Counted from the first letter of the stretch, positions 23,733-32,325 are shown. The stretch: DNA of 48,216 bases from DATJSJ01 sp035504175 (GCA_035504175.1 DATJSJ010000090.1:1-48216), one strand, 5' to 3'. Program-made: numbers and translations. The notes: generated by a model from the letters alone, not told the origin.

Positions 23733-24995
23733 TCAGGCTGACTGCCGCAGGCGTTGGGCGGCGACCGTCTCCATCTCGTCCACGAGCAGGGATGACCCGA
23801 CATCCGCCGCCACGGCATTGCCGAGTCGATCGGCCGCGTCGCGAAAATGCGGCTCGGCGATCAGGCGTTCGAGCGCGGCAGCCAGCGCCTGCCGCGAGAC
23901 GGTGTCGGGAAGCGCGAGTCCGGCGCCGCGGGCGACCACGCGCGCCGCATTGTCCGGCTGGTCGCGTCCCATCGGAATGACCAGCAGCGGCACACGGTGC
24001 AACAAGGCGCGGGCGACCGTGCCGTGGCCGCCATGCGTCACGACGACATCGACCTCCTGCATGACAAGATCATGCGGCGCGCTGGACAGGACCGTGACGT
24101 TCGGCGGGGCGGTGAAATTCTCCCCCGCCATCGCCGGTCCCGCGGTGACGGCTGCTTCCACGTCCCTGGAACCGAGCGCGGCCAGGATGCGACGGAGCAG
24201 ATCCGCCTGGTTCTGAAAGCTGGTGCTCAGCAAGACCAGCACGCGCGGCCGGGCGTGATCGGCGGACCAGGGCGCGGTCCAGCCCCGGGCCCAACCCGGC
24301 TGGTCGAGCAACGGACCGACATAGCGGATGTTCCGGGGCAATTTCGTCGCCGCGAAATCGAACGCCGCCGACATTCCGATCAGCAGCCGGTCGACCCGGT
24401 CGTAGTGGCTGAGAATGTGATCGAGCGGCGGCAGGCCGAAAGCCGCGCGCGCACGATTGAGCGTCGGGAGCTGGTCGTGGAGCAGCTCCATCAGACGGGC
24501 CCGTGCCGCAAGTTCGATGACGCGGCTCTCCAGATCACGCGTCGGGATGAAACCGGTCGCACAGATCGGCACGCCGTCGAGCGGCCGGATGCAGACATGC
24601 GGCGACAGGAGAGCGTGCGGCACGCCCATCGCCTCGGCGGCGATGACCGGACCAGCCAGAAGATCATGGCTCAGCACGGCATCGACCGGCTCGCTCCGCA
24701 GCGCCTCCAGCGTGTCGCCGGCGTAGTCGAGTGCGCCTCCGAACGTCACCTGCTCGAAGATCGCCACGAGCTCCGCCCAGACCGTGGCCTCGTGCGAAGG
24801 CGCCGGCGGTCGCAGCAGCGCCGGCCGTCGCCAGCCGATGGCGTCGAACCCCGCCTGTCTTATCTCCGCGAGATCGCAGGTCTCACCGATGACGCGAACA
24901 CGGTGTCCCCGCTGCCGCAACCGCCGCGCGGCGGTCAGGACCGGACCGAGATTTCCGGGATGGGCCCAGCAGGCCAGCAGAAAGTTCAGAGACAT
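23733..24995 (-). CDS. UDP-glucosyl/rhamnosyltransferase-like glycosyltransferase (GT1, MGT type)
   Basis: A 420-residue GT-B glycosyltransferase. The N-terminal acceptor domain starts FLLACWAHPGNLGPVL; the C-terminal donor domain has the GT1 nucleotide-sugar motif VVTHGGHGTVARALLHRVPLLV with the following RDQPDNAARV. These enzymes transfer sugars to small lipophilic acceptors such as carotenoids, macrolides or rhamnolipid precursors. GAGGAG precedes the ATG at 24995. No biosynthetic neighbours are present, so the acceptor cannot be guessed; self-protection by glycosylation of a toxin is one possibility given the nearby GST genes. Confidence 0.88.
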   Translation of the reverse strand: MSLNFLLACWAHPGNLGPVLTAARRLRQRGHRVRVIGETCDLAEIRQAGFDAIGWRRPALLRPPAPSHEATVWAELVAIFEQVTFGGALDYAGDTLEALRSEPVDAVLSHDLLAGPVIAAEAMGVPHALLSPHVCIRPLDGVPICATGFIPTRDLESRVIELAARARLMELLHDQLPTLNRARAAFGLPPLDHILSHYDRVDRLLIGMSAAFDFAATKLPRNIRYVGPLLDQPGWARGWTAPWSADHARPRVLVLLSTSFQNQADLLRRILAALGSRDVEAAVTAGPAMAGENFTAPPNVTVLSSAPHDLVMQEVDVVVTHGGHGTVARALLHRVPLLVIPMGRDQPDNAARVVARGAGLALPDTVSRQALAAALERLIAEPHFRDAADRLGNAVAADVGSSLLVDEMETVAAQRLRQSA

Positions 24996-25392
24996 GACGC
25001 CGCTTCTCCTCGAAGGCGTGGTTTCGGCGCGAGAAGCGGACATTCGTGCCGGCCGGTTTCCGGACGGGCGGTGCAGTCGCTGGTCCGCTACCCGTCACGG
25101 CGCGAGCGTCGGCGCCTTGGACTGCGGAATGATGACGGGTGTGCGGATTTCGATGTCGATTGAAATCCGGACGGCCCCGGCCGGTGCCGACGGCCTGATC
25201 CGGTAGACGCCGGCGACGCGGCGCTCGTTCCAGGGGAAGTCCCGGAAGCTCGCACCCCCGGGACGATATCGGCGCCACACGCAAGCGAACCTGCGTGCTC
25301 GCGCCGGTCTGAACAGCGACGCCGCTACGGCGCGCTACAAAATCCCGGGTCAGGAATGGACCCTCGGCGCAGCGTGGTCACGTGCCGGTATT
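24996..25392. other. 397-base region, possible small remnant ORF and hairpin
   Basis: No recognised gene. The minus strand carries a GTG-start frame (25280-25095, 61 residues) whose last ~25 codons are coding-like (IEIRTPVIIPQSK), but it has no family match and may be a decayed gene end. It contains the hairpin listed at 25144-25169. Confidence 0.4.
25144..25169. repeat. Near-perfect inverted repeat
   Basis: CGGATTTC and GAAATCCG form a perfect 8-bp stem, extended by AT/AT pairs after one mismatch, around a short GTCG loop. It could be a transcription terminator after yghU (minus strand) or a protein-binding dyad. No T-tract follows. Confidence 0.45.
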
Positions 25393-26268
25393 TCACTCGA
25401 CGGGTGCGAGCTTATCCTGCGTCCTGGTCTCGAAGTCGCTGGCGTCATGGCGTTCGTGCAGCTGGCTCGACAATTCGCCGAAAGCGCGGTTGACCATGCG
25501 CCCGCGCCGAACGGCTGGCCGCTCCAGGAGCATGTCGGCCCAGCGCTGGACGTTCCTGTAGTCCTGCACGCTCAGGAATTCGGCGGCGTCGTACTGCCAA
25601 CCCTTTGCAAGCCCGCCATACCAGGGAAAGATCGCCATGTCGGCGATCGTGTAGGCATCCCCGGCGACGTACTCGCTTTCGGCGAGGCGGCGATCGAGCA
25701 CGTCGAGCTGACGCTTGACCTCCATGGCATAGCGGTCGATGGCGTACTCGATCTTCGTCGGCGCGTAGGCGTAGAAGTGGCCGAAGCCGCCGCCGAGAAA
25801 CGGCGCACTCCCCATCTGCCAGAACAGCCAGGACAGACATTCGGCGCGCGGAGCCGGTTCCGTCGGCAGGAACGCCCCGAACTTCTCGGCGAGGTAAAGC
25901 AGGATCGCGCCGGACTCGAACACCCGGATCGGTGTCGGTCCGCTGCGATCCATCAGCGCCGGGATCTTGGAGTTCGGGTTCACGGCGACGAAGCCGCTGC
26001 CGAACTGGTCGCCCTCGCCGATCCTGATCAGCCAGGCATCATATTCCGCGCCGGTCTTGCCGAGCGCCAGAAGCTCCTCCAGCAGGATGGTGACCTTCAC
26101 GCCGTTCGGGGTCGCCAGCGAGTAGAGCTGCAGCGGGTGACGTCCGACCGGCAGCTCCTTCTCGTGCGTCGCCCCGGCGATCGGACGGTTGATGTTCGCG
26201 AAGCTGCCGCCGCTGGGCTTGTTCCAGACCCAGACTTTCGGCGGTGTGTACTCGGACGATCCGTCCAT
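25393..26268 (-). CDS. yghU: Glutathione S-transferase-like disulfide-bond oxidoreductase YghU
   Basis: A 291-residue protein matching Escherichia coli YghU almost along its length: PPKVWVWNKPSGGSFANINRP at the start, GRHPLQLYSLATPNGVKVT, EYDAWLIRIGEGDQFGSG, PNSKIPALMD, FLGGGFGHFYAYAP and the LHERHDASDFET tail. YghU binds two glutathiones and reduces small disulphides and organic hydroperoxides. The N-terminal extension before the thioredoxin fold is diagnostic. The start at 26268 follows GGAGGT. It lies downstream of a second GST in the same orientation (33 bases apart), so the two are likely co-transcribed under the divergent TetR regulator. Confidence 0.95.
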   Translation of the reverse strand: MDGSSEYTPPKVWVWNKPSGGSFANINRPIAGATHEKELPVGRHPLQLYSLATPNGVKVTILLEELLALGKTGAEYDAWLIRIGEGDQFGSGFVAVNPNSKIPALMDRSGPTPIRVFESGAILLYLAEKFGAFLPTEPAPRAECLSWLFWQMGSAPFLGGGFGHFYAYAPTKIEYAIDRYAMEVKRQLDVLDRRLAESEYVAGDAYTIADMAIFPWYGGLAKGWQYDAAEFLSVQDYRNVQRWADMLLERPAVRRGRMVNRAFGELSSQLHERHDASDFETRTQDKLAPVE

Positions 26269-26301
26269 ATCCGACCTCCAACGATCACCGCTGCCGCGCC
26301 G

Positions 26302-27006
26302 TCATGGCGCCGGCGGGTAGTTTGATGGAAACAGGGCGCGTCTGGTTTCCTCGTCATTGATCTTCTTGAAGTCGTGATTCTTGCCGACGGCGCGCGCCCG
26401 CTGCGCCGCGGGCCTTGCGTCGACCGTCTGCACCAGCCGCTTGAGATGCGGGAAAGCGGCAAGCGGATCATCGGCATTCTTCAGCACGCGCGAGGCCCGG
26501 TCGAGCCATCCCCATGCCGACATGTCGGCGATCGTATAGGTGTCGCCGGCGATGAAGTCGCGCCCGGCGAGGTGATCGTTCAGCACCTGGTAGTGGCGTT
26601 CGGCCTCGCGGCGGTAGCGATTCACCGCATAGGCCAGCCCCTCGGGTGCGGCGAACTGGAAATGCACCGCCTGCCCCGAGAACGGCCCCAAGCCGGAGGC
26701 GATGAAGAGCAGCCAGGAGAGCAATTCCGGCCGATCCTCCGGCGATCCGAGAAATTCTCCGGTTTTTTCGCCGAGATAGAGCAGGATCGCCGTCGAGTCG
26801 AAAACCCGCGCCGGCTTGCCGCCCGGCCCCTCCGTGTCGACGATCGCCGGAACCTTGCCGTTCGGGTTGATCGCACGGTAGGCCGGAAGGTGCTGTTCGC
26901 CCTTGCTCGTGTCGACCGGGATCATCTCGTACGACAGGCCGGCCTCTTCCAGGAAGAGTGCGACCTTCGCCGGGTTGGGCGTGGGGTGGAAATAGAACCG
27001 GATCAT
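26302..27006 (-). CDS. Glutathione S-transferase (YfcG/Nu-class-like)
   Basis: A 234-residue two-domain GST: thioredoxin fold at ~1-85 (FYFHPTPNPAKVALFLEE, NPNGKVPAIVD, RVFDSTAILLYLGEK) and an all-helical domain with GDTYTIADMSAWGW. Thr/Asn at residues 9-11 (TPNP) occupy the catalytic region, as in YfcG-type enzymes where Thr/Asn replace Tyr/Ser/Cys. The ATG at 27006 follows AAGGAGAGTCCG. It is the first gene of the GST pair and divergent from TetR, suggesting electrophile or peroxide-inducible detoxification. Confidence 0.93.
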   Translation of the reverse strand: MIRFYFHPTPNPAKVALFLEEAGLSYEMIPVDTSKGEQHLPAYRAINPNGKVPAIVDTEGPGGKPARVFDSTAILLYLGEKTGEFLGSPEDRPELLSWLLFIASGLGPFSGQAVHFQFAAPEGLAYAVNRYRREAERHYQVLNDHLAGRDFIAGDTYTIADMSAWGWLDRASRVLKNADDPLAAFPHLKRLVQTVDARPAAQRARAVGKNHDFKKINDEETRRALFPSNYPPAP

Positions 27007-27315
27007 CGGACTCTCCTTCGCGGTGGACCGGCCAGAGCATGATCGCGCAAGGCCTGCTCAACGATGCGCCGAGCCCGACTCACCCGGACTGGCCCGACCC
27101 GGACGGGCGGCACGGAGAGAAGCATCCGGCCCTGCCTGCGCCGCATCGGTCGCCCAAGGGAAAGCGCATCGCCCGTCACGGCACTCCTTCCCTGCGCCAG
27201 GGCCCAGCTCCGCCCGGCAGCCGTGCCTTGAGTTTTGGTTCGTTCAATCTAGAATGCAACGCGAAGCCTGCCTGGGCAAGATGGCAACCGCCACGACGTG
27301 AGCGGATGATGCGGA
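27007..27315. other. 309-base divergent promoter region (GST pair/TetR)
   Basis: No gene in this stretch. Its right part holds the promoter listed at 27228-27255. The central part (27060-27220) is GC-rich and featureless to my eye. Confidence 0.5.
27228..27255 (+). promoter_or_regulatory. Sigma-70-type promoter for the TetR gene, with palindromic centre
   Basis: TTGAGT, a 16-base spacer and TAGAAT give a good housekeeping promoter ending ~60 bases before the TetR ATG. TCTAGA, overlapping the -10, is palindromic and could be the core of a TetR autoregulatory operator. Confidence 0.5.
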
Positions 27316-27924
27316 ATGGCGAGACCGAGGGAGTTCGACGAGGCGGTCGTGCTCGACGCGGCGGTGGAGTGCTTCTGGCGCCAGGGCTATGCGGCGACCT
27401 CGCTGCGTGACCTGATCGAGACAACGGGGCTCACTTGCGCCAGCCTCTACAACGCGTTCGGCGACAAGCGCGCGCTGTTCCGGCTGGCGCTCGATCGCTA
27501 TGTCGAGGCGAGCGTCGGCGAGCGCATCCGGCGTTGCAAGACCTTGCCGCCCCGTGCGGCAATCGCGGCTTTCTTCGACGAGATCCTGACCCGCTCCCTC
27601 GACGATCGGGCGCACAAGGGCTGCATGCTGGTCAACTCGGCCCTGGAGGTCGCGCCACACGACGTCGAGTTTCGCGTGGTCATCGTCGGCGTGCTGACCC
27701 GCATCGAGCGGTTTTTCCGCGAATGCGTCGAGGCGGGGCAGGCCGACCGGACGATTCCGTGCGCGATGTCGGCGGACGATCTTGCCCGCCATCTGCTCGG
27801 GGTGCTGATCGGCACCCGCGTCCTGGCGCGCGTTCGTCCGGACCGGGCGCTCCTCGAGGGCGTAGTGGCACCGGCGCTCGCGCTGCTGGACGTCGCCGGC
27901 GATCGGCCGGCGACCGGGCGATGA
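27316..27924 (+). CDS. TetR/AcrR family transcriptional regulator
   Basis: A 202-residue regulator. The helix-turn-helix (residues ~10-55) reads VVLDAAVECFWRQGYAATSL then DLIETTGLTCASLYNAFGDK, a classic TetR pattern ending in the YNAFGDKRALF segment; the C-terminal ligand domain has KGCMLVNSALE, typical of the YcdC/TetR_C_16-like group. Divergent from the two GST genes, which it probably represses until an electrophile binds. Its TGA overlaps the ATG of the DNA glycosylase gene, so the two are co-translated. Confidence 0.92.
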   Translation: MARPREFDEAVVLDAAVECFWRQGYAATSLRDLIETTGLTCASLYNAFGDKRALFRLALDRYVEASVGERIRRCKTLPPRAAIAAFFDEILTRSLDDRAHKGCMLVNSALEVAPHDVEFRVVIVGVLTRIERFFRECVEAGQADRTIPCAMSADDLARHLLGVLIGTRVLARVRPDRALLEGVVAPALALLDVAGDRPATGR

Positions 27925-28646
27925 GAGCTTTCTCCACGATCTTCGACCTGGCGGCAAAGCGACAGGGTGGTGCCGCGGCGCTCGAGCGGATCCTCGCCGA
28001 GACCGCCCCACGCCCTCCCGCCGAGATCGCCGCGACACCCGACGATCGCATCCTGGCGGAGATGACCCGGCGCATTTTCTACGCGGGCTTCTCGTCGAAG
28101 ACGATCGACGACAAATGGCCCGCCTTCGAAGCCGGCTTCGCCAGGTTCCATCCGAACCTCTGCGCGTTCATGTCGGAGGAGCAATTCGACCGGCTGATGC
28201 GCGATCGCGGGATCGTGCGCAACGGGGCGAAGATCAAGGCGGTGCAGATCAACGCGCGATTCCTGCTGGCGCTCGAAGCCGAGCATGGCAGCGCCGCCCG
28301 GTTCTTCGCCGACTGGCCGGACGCGGATTATGTCGGTCTGCTGGAGGTGCTGAAGAAACGCGCCAGTCATCTCGGTGGCGACGCCGCCGGCCGGTTTCTC
28401 CGCGCGATCGGCAAGCCGGCTTTCATCGCGTCACCCGACATGGTGGCGGCGCTGATCCGGGAGGGCGTCATCGACCGTCCGCCAGGCGGCAAGCGTGACC
28501 TCGCGGTCGTGCAGGCCGCGTTCAACCGCTGGTCCGAGGAGTCGGGCCGGGACCTGACGACCATCAGTCGTGTCCTCGCCATGAGCGTGGAATCGGGCGG
28601 TGTCGCGTCGACCGGCGGCCGGCCGGAGCATCGGCACCACAGGTGA
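27921..28646 (+). CDS. DNA-3-methyladenine glycosylase I-like protein
   Basis: A 241-residue helix-hairpin-helix DNA repair protein of the Tag family (PF03352-like). Recognisable parts are RRIFYAGFSSKTIDDKWPAF, the GIVRNGAKIKAVQINARF segment and the LGGDAAGRFLRAIGKPAFI hairpin-like stretch. It would excise 3-methyladenine from alkylated DNA. The start codon overlaps the TetR stop (ATGA). Placing a base-excision enzyme in a GST/TetR locus makes sense as a shared alkylation/electrophile response. The C-terminal ~15 residues are low-complexity. Confidence 0.82.
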   Translation: MRAFSTIFDLAAKRQGGAAALERILAETAPRPPAEIAATPDDRILAEMTRRIFYAGFSSKTIDDKWPAFEAGFARFHPNLCAFMSEEQFDRLMRDRGIVRNGAKIKAVQINARFLLALEAEHGSAARFFADWPDADYVGLLEVLKKRASHLGGDAAGRFLRAIGKPAFIASPDMVAALIREGVIDRPPGGKRDLAVVQAAFNRWSEESGRDLTTISRVLAMSVESGGVASTGGRPEHRHHR

Positions 28647-28952
28647 TGCCTCTGTCCTGGGTGCTGCAATCGCTTCGGCGTTGATTCGCGCTTCTTGCAG
28701 ACCGAGTCCCTGCCGCGCGTCGGGCGCTGATCGTGTTCGGCGGCCGGGAATGACGTCTGGCTCGATCAGCTTCCCGTACCGCAGAGCAACAGCCGCGCCG
28801 CGGAGTCATCGAGGTCGCGCGCCGGCATCGTCAAGCTGCCGCGACGAGGCACAACCTGGCCGCCGGCCTTTTCACTGAGGCGCTTGCGGAGACGGCGGTG
28901 CCTGGCAGAGGCGCTCGGCGGTCGCGCCGACGACCCGGGCAGCAAGCGCGCA
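28647..28952. other. 306-base region between convergent genes
   Basis: No intact gene. A minus-strand frame ending at 28766 reads coding-like for ~35 residues (VVPRRGSLTMPARDLDDSAA) without a start; it could be a gene relic. Confidence 0.35.
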
Positions 28953-29627
28953 CTATCGGCGTTTGCGCGCGCCTCGGCCGGATGCGCGAACGGCGCCGCC
29001 GTCCTGCTGCTGATGCGTCTTACGCCGTTGCCGATGGGCCGCCTGCTTGGCCCGATTGCCGCAGATCGACATGCTGCACCACCGTCGCACCCGACCGCGC
29101 GTGTGGTCGGCGAACAGCAACGTGCAGGCCGGACCCTCGCACGCCTTGATGCCGGCGAAATCCTCGGTGCAGACGAGGCGTGCCAGCGCCTCGCCGACCG
29201 GGAGAAGCAGCGCCTCCGGGCTGCGCCAGCGGCGGACCGTCACAAGCGCCAGCGGCTCCCCACCGGTCGGCCGCGGCGCGATCCGGCTGAAGCTCTCGTC
29301 CCGCGCGAGCAGATTGTTGAGCGGCTCCAGCTCGGCGAGCGCCTCCGCAGTGAGTGCGCGACCCTTGTGCCGGCGCACGAAGCGCCGGAACCATTCCCTG
29401 AGGCTCCGCGCCTGATCCGCGACCTTGTCGAGCTCGCCGGGCATGGCGCGTGTCCGCATGGTACGGAGCACCTCGCGCGGCACCAGATGCGCCTCCTCCA
29501 GCCAGCTCAGATATCCCTCGCCGTCAGCAATCCAGTCGACCGGGGTGTCGATCGGCGTCGCAATCGAATTCAGGAAATCCAGCCCGGATGCCTCGCCGAC
29601 AAAAATCGCGGGCGGGCGCTGATCCAT
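28953..29627 (-). CDS. CGNR zinc-finger transcriptional regulator (ABATE domain)
   Basis: A 224-residue protein. The N-terminal ABATE-like region includes GLDFLNSIATP and VDWIADGEGYLSWLEE; the C-terminal zinc knuckle has CEGPACTLLFADHTRGRVRRWCSMSICGNR with the four cysteines and the CGNR motif that names the family. These are stress-linked regulators, usually divergent from the genes they control. The ATG at 29627 follows GGAG. Here it is divergent from the alpha/beta hydrolase at 29788. The ~20-residue Arg/Gln-rich tail is not conserved-looking. Confidence 0.88.
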   Translation of the reverse strand: MDQRPPAIFVGEASGLDFLNSIATPIDTPVDWIADGEGYLSWLEEAHLVPREVLRTMRTRAMPGELDKVADQARSLREWFRRFVRRHKGRALTAEALAELEPLNNLLARDESFSRIAPRPTGGEPLALVTVRRWRSPEALLLPVGEALARLVCTEDFAGIKACEGPACTLLFADHTRGRVRRWCSMSICGNRAKQAAHRQRRKTHQQQDGGAVRASGRGARKRR

Positions 29628-29706
29628 CGCAACTCCATGTGCGGCGTGGTGGCTGCGCGCCCCACGCATTCGTGAACGGAAGGCAAGATAACCTGCCCGG
29701 TTGCGG

Positions 29707-29735
29707 TTGACAAGTTAAACGCGGGTATGAATAAC
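29707..29735 (+). promoter_or_regulatory. Sigma-70-type promoter for the alpha/beta hydrolase gene
   Basis: A perfect TTGACA -35, a 17-base spacer and AATAAC as -10 lie ~50 bases upstream of the hydrolase ATG, in the divergent space shared with the CGNR regulator. The spacer holds an imperfect dyad, GGGTATGAATAACCC (29723-29737), possibly the CGNR target. Confidence 0.5.
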
Positions 29736-29787
29736 CCTGATGTCCGGTTCAGCGCGGTTACGAGACCGGTCCAATCCGAGGAGCGCG

Positions 29788-30495
29788 ATGATGTCCGCGA
29801 ACGATGTGAGCGTCGTGCTCGTCCATGGCGCCTGGGCCGACGGGTCAAGCTGGTCGAAAATCATTCGGCAGCTTTCGGCCGATGGTGTCCCATGCGTCGC
29901 GGCACCACTGCCGCTGACGTCTTTTCAGGACGACGTGGCCGCGCTCGACCGCGCCCTCGAGCGGGTGCCGGGATCCGTCGTCCTCGCCGGCCATGCCTAT
30001 GCCGGGGCCGTGATCGCGGCGACGCGCAGCGACAAGGTCAAGGCGCTCGTCTACATCGCTGCGCTGGCACCGGATGAGGGCGAGACGGTCGCGGACGTGT
30101 TCACCCGCGGCGAACCGCATCCGCAGGCGCCGAAGCTCGCGCCTGACGCGCATGGGCTGATGTACCTGCCCGAGAGTGCCTTTGCCGGCGCCTTCGCGCC
30201 GAATGCGACGGCGGAGGAGCTGGCGGTGCTGGCGGCGGTGCAGCGCCCGATCTCCCCCGCCTGCATCACCGTTGCCGTGCCGCGGCCGCTCTGGCGCGAT
30301 CGCCCGAGCTGGTTCCTGGTGGCCGAGCAGGACCGCATGATCGTCGCGGAGAATCAGCGCTTCATGGCAGCTCGCATGCGGGCACGGGTGCGCGCGGAAG
30401 CGATCGATCACGCGCCGATCGTGACTGCCCCCGGCGTCGTCGTGGAGGTGCTCCATGCGGCAGTGCAGGCGGTTCGCGGCGACGCCGCCGCCTAG
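29788..30495 (+). CDS. Alpha/beta hydrolase-fold protein lacking the nucleophile serine
   Basis: A 235-residue protein of the salicylate-esterase/hydroxynitrile-lyase-like group. The oxyanion strand is VVLVHGAWADGSSW (~8-21). The nucleophile elbow reads VVLAGHAYAGAVI, so the expected GHSYGG serine is alanine. The catalytic acid region AEQDRMI and His in DHAPIV are visible near the C-terminus. Either it is a non-hydrolytic member or it uses a different mechanism. GAGGAG precedes the ATG at 29788. Controlled, by position, by the CGNR regulator. Confidence 0.85.
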   Translation: MMSANDVSVVLVHGAWADGSSWSKIIRQLSADGVPCVAAPLPLTSFQDDVAALDRALERVPGSVVLAGHAYAGAVIAATRSDKVKALVYIAALAPDEGETVADVFTRGEPHPQAPKLAPDAHGLMYLPESAFAGAFAPNATAEELAVLAAVQRPISPACITVAVPRPLWRDRPSWFLVAEQDRMIVAENQRFMAARMRARVRAEAIDHAPIVTAPGVVVEVLHAAVQAVRGDAAA

Positions 30496-30589
30496 CCGGA
30501 GCGCCCGGCCGCGGCCACCTCCCGGCTTCGGTGCGTAACCCGACGATCGCCGCCATTTCGGTTACGATGCAATCAGGGACATACACGCG

Positions 30590-31435
30590 ATGACCGCCAT
30601 CCGGTACCGAACCGCAGACGTGGACGGCTTCAAGGTGTTCTACCGCGAGGCGGGCCCGACCGCCGCGCCGAAGCTGCTGCTGCTGCACGGCTTCCCGACC
30701 GCCGGCCACATGTTCCGCGATCTCATCCCGCTTCTCGCCGACCGCTATCACGTCGTCGCCCCCGACCTGCCCGGGTTCGGCAACTCCGACATGCCGGGAC
30801 GCGGCCACAGCTTCGACCGGATTGCCGCGACGATCGACCGCTTCACCGACATCGTCGGCTTCGGGCGCTATGCCGTCTACGTCTTCGACTACGGTGCGCC
30901 GACCGGCTTCCGCCTCGCCGTGAAGCATCCGGACCGGATCACCGCGATCATTTCGCAGAACGGCAACGCCTATGAGGAGGGTCTCAGCGACGGCTGGAAC
31001 CCGATCCGCGCGTACTGGCAGGACCCGTCCGAGGCCAATCGCGAGGCGCTGCGGGCGTTCCTGTCGCCCGAGACGACGATCTGGCAGTACACGCATGGCG
31101 TGCCCGACCGGACGGCGGTCTCCCCGGATGGGTATTCGCTCGACAATTTCTACCTGGCCCGGCCCGGCGTCGCCGAGGTTCAGCTCGACCTGTTCGGCGA
31201 CTACAAGAGCAACGTCGCGCTCTATCCGGCCTTCCAGAGCTATTTCCGGACCCACAGGCCACCGCTGCTCGCGGCCTGGGGCCGGAACGATCCGTTCTTC
31301 CTGCCGCCGGGGGCGGAGGCGTTCAAGCGCGACATTCCGGATGCCGTCGTCCGCTTCTTCGAAACCGGCCATTTCGCACTGGAAACGCACGCCTCCGAGA
31401 TCGCCGCGGCGATCCGCGACTTCCTTCCGGGCTGA
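30590..31435 (+). CDS. Alpha/beta hydrolase (epoxide hydrolase/haloalkane dehalogenase-like)
   Basis: A 281-residue hydrolase. HGFPTAGHMFRDLIP carries the HGFP oxyanion motif; the nucleophile is an aspartate in YVFDYGAPTGF (~103), as in epoxide hydrolases and haloalkane dehalogenases; the acid is in AWGRNDPFF and the His in ETGHFALETH. It would open an epoxide or displace a halide through an ester intermediate, in the cytoplasm. It stands 94 bases after the previous gene, then an SDR follows; the three small genes fit a xenobiotic-handling cluster. Confidence 0.88.
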   Translation: MTAIRYRTADVDGFKVFYREAGPTAAPKLLLLHGFPTAGHMFRDLIPLLADRYHVVAPDLPGFGNSDMPGRGHSFDRIAATIDRFTDIVGFGRYAVYVFDYGAPTGFRLAVKHPDRITAIISQNGNAYEEGLSDGWNPIRAYWQDPSEANREALRAFLSPETTIWQYTHGVPDRTAVSPDGYSLDNFYLARPGVAEVQLDLFGDYKSNVALYPAFQSYFRTHRPPLLAAWGRNDPFFLPPGAEAFKRDIPDAVVRFFETGHFALETHASEIAAAIRDFLPG

Positions 31436-31528
31436 GCACCCGGGCAGCCGACCGACCCCGCTGTTCCGCGCGGTGCGGGCCGTCCGGGAGCGGCCGACGT
31501 CCAATCCAGGGATCGACGGAGAACAACG

Positions 31529-32299
31529 ATGTCGCAATCGGTCGCAATCGTCACCGGAGCGAGCCAGGGCATCGGACAGGCAACCGCAATCCGGCTCGCG
31601 CGCGACTTCGCGGCACTGGCGCTGGTCGCGCGCAACCGCGCCAATCTCGAGCAGACCGCCGGAAAGGTCAGGGAGGCCGGCGCCAAGGCACTGATCATCG
31701 ATGCCGACATGGCGGAGCCCGAGGCCGCGCGGATGGTGGTCGATCAGTGCCTGGCAGGGTTCGGCCGCATCGACGCGCTGCTCAACATCGCCGGCGCGGT
31801 GCCGCAGATCGACCTGTTCGAGATGACCGACGCGCAATGGGAGAGCGGCCTGGCGCTGAAGCTGCACGGCGCGCGGCGTCTGACGATCGCCGCCTGGCCG
31901 GCGCTGAAGGCGACCCGCGGCTCGGTCGTGCTGATGTCGGGCAACTCGGCGCAGTTCCCGAAGGCGCCGTATGCTGCGGTCGGCACGATCAATGCCGCGA
32001 TCGTCGCTCTGGCCAAAGCCTTCTCCGACCGCGGCATCGCCGATGGCGTGCAGGTCAACAGCGTGCTGCCCGGCCCCGTCATGACCGGCCGGCGCCGCTC
32101 CTACCTGCAGCACTGGGCGCCGCTGCACGACATGACGGTGGAAGAGGCGACCGCCCGGTTTCCGCAGGAGGCGGGGATCGGGCGCTACGGCGAGCCCGAA
32201 GAGATTGCCGAGTTGATGGCATTCCTCGTCTCGCCCGGTGCGCGCTGGATGACCGGCTCGGCGCTGCGCATGGATGGCGGCGAGGTAAAGTCGATTTGA
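31529..32299 (+). CDS. SDR family protein with altered catalytic motif
   Basis: A 256-residue short-chain dehydrogenase/reductase fold. The cofactor motif TGASQGIG (~10-17) and the adenine-binding DADMAEP are present, but NNAG reads NIAG and the catalytic YxxxK reads YAAVG, so the lysine is absent. The C-terminal MTGSALRMDGG is standard. Without the lysine, NAD(P)-dependent dehydrogenation is doubtful; it may be a binding protein or another type of enzyme. Start follows GGAGAACAACG. Co-oriented with the epoxide-hydrolase-like gene 93 bases upstream. Confidence 0.87.
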   Translation: MSQSVAIVTGASQGIGQATAIRLARDFAALALVARNRANLEQTAGKVREAGAKALIIDADMAEPEAARMVVDQCLAGFGRIDALLNIAGAVPQIDLFEMTDAQWESGLALKLHGARRLTIAAWPALKATRGSVVLMSGNSAQFPKAPYAAVGTINAAIVALAKAFSDRGIADGVQVNSVLPGPVMTGRRRSYLQHWAPLHDMTVEEATARFPQEAGIGRYGEPEEIAELMAFLVSPGARWMTGSALRMDGGEVKSI

Positions 32300-32325
32300 A
32301 CGGTGTCGCCAACGGGCTGCATCGC

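Noticed and set aside
30535..30565. GTAACC and GGTTAC inverted pair before the epoxide-hydrolase-like gene
   Set aside because: Only 6-bp arms with a 19-base spacer; expected by chance at this length, no supporting regulator.
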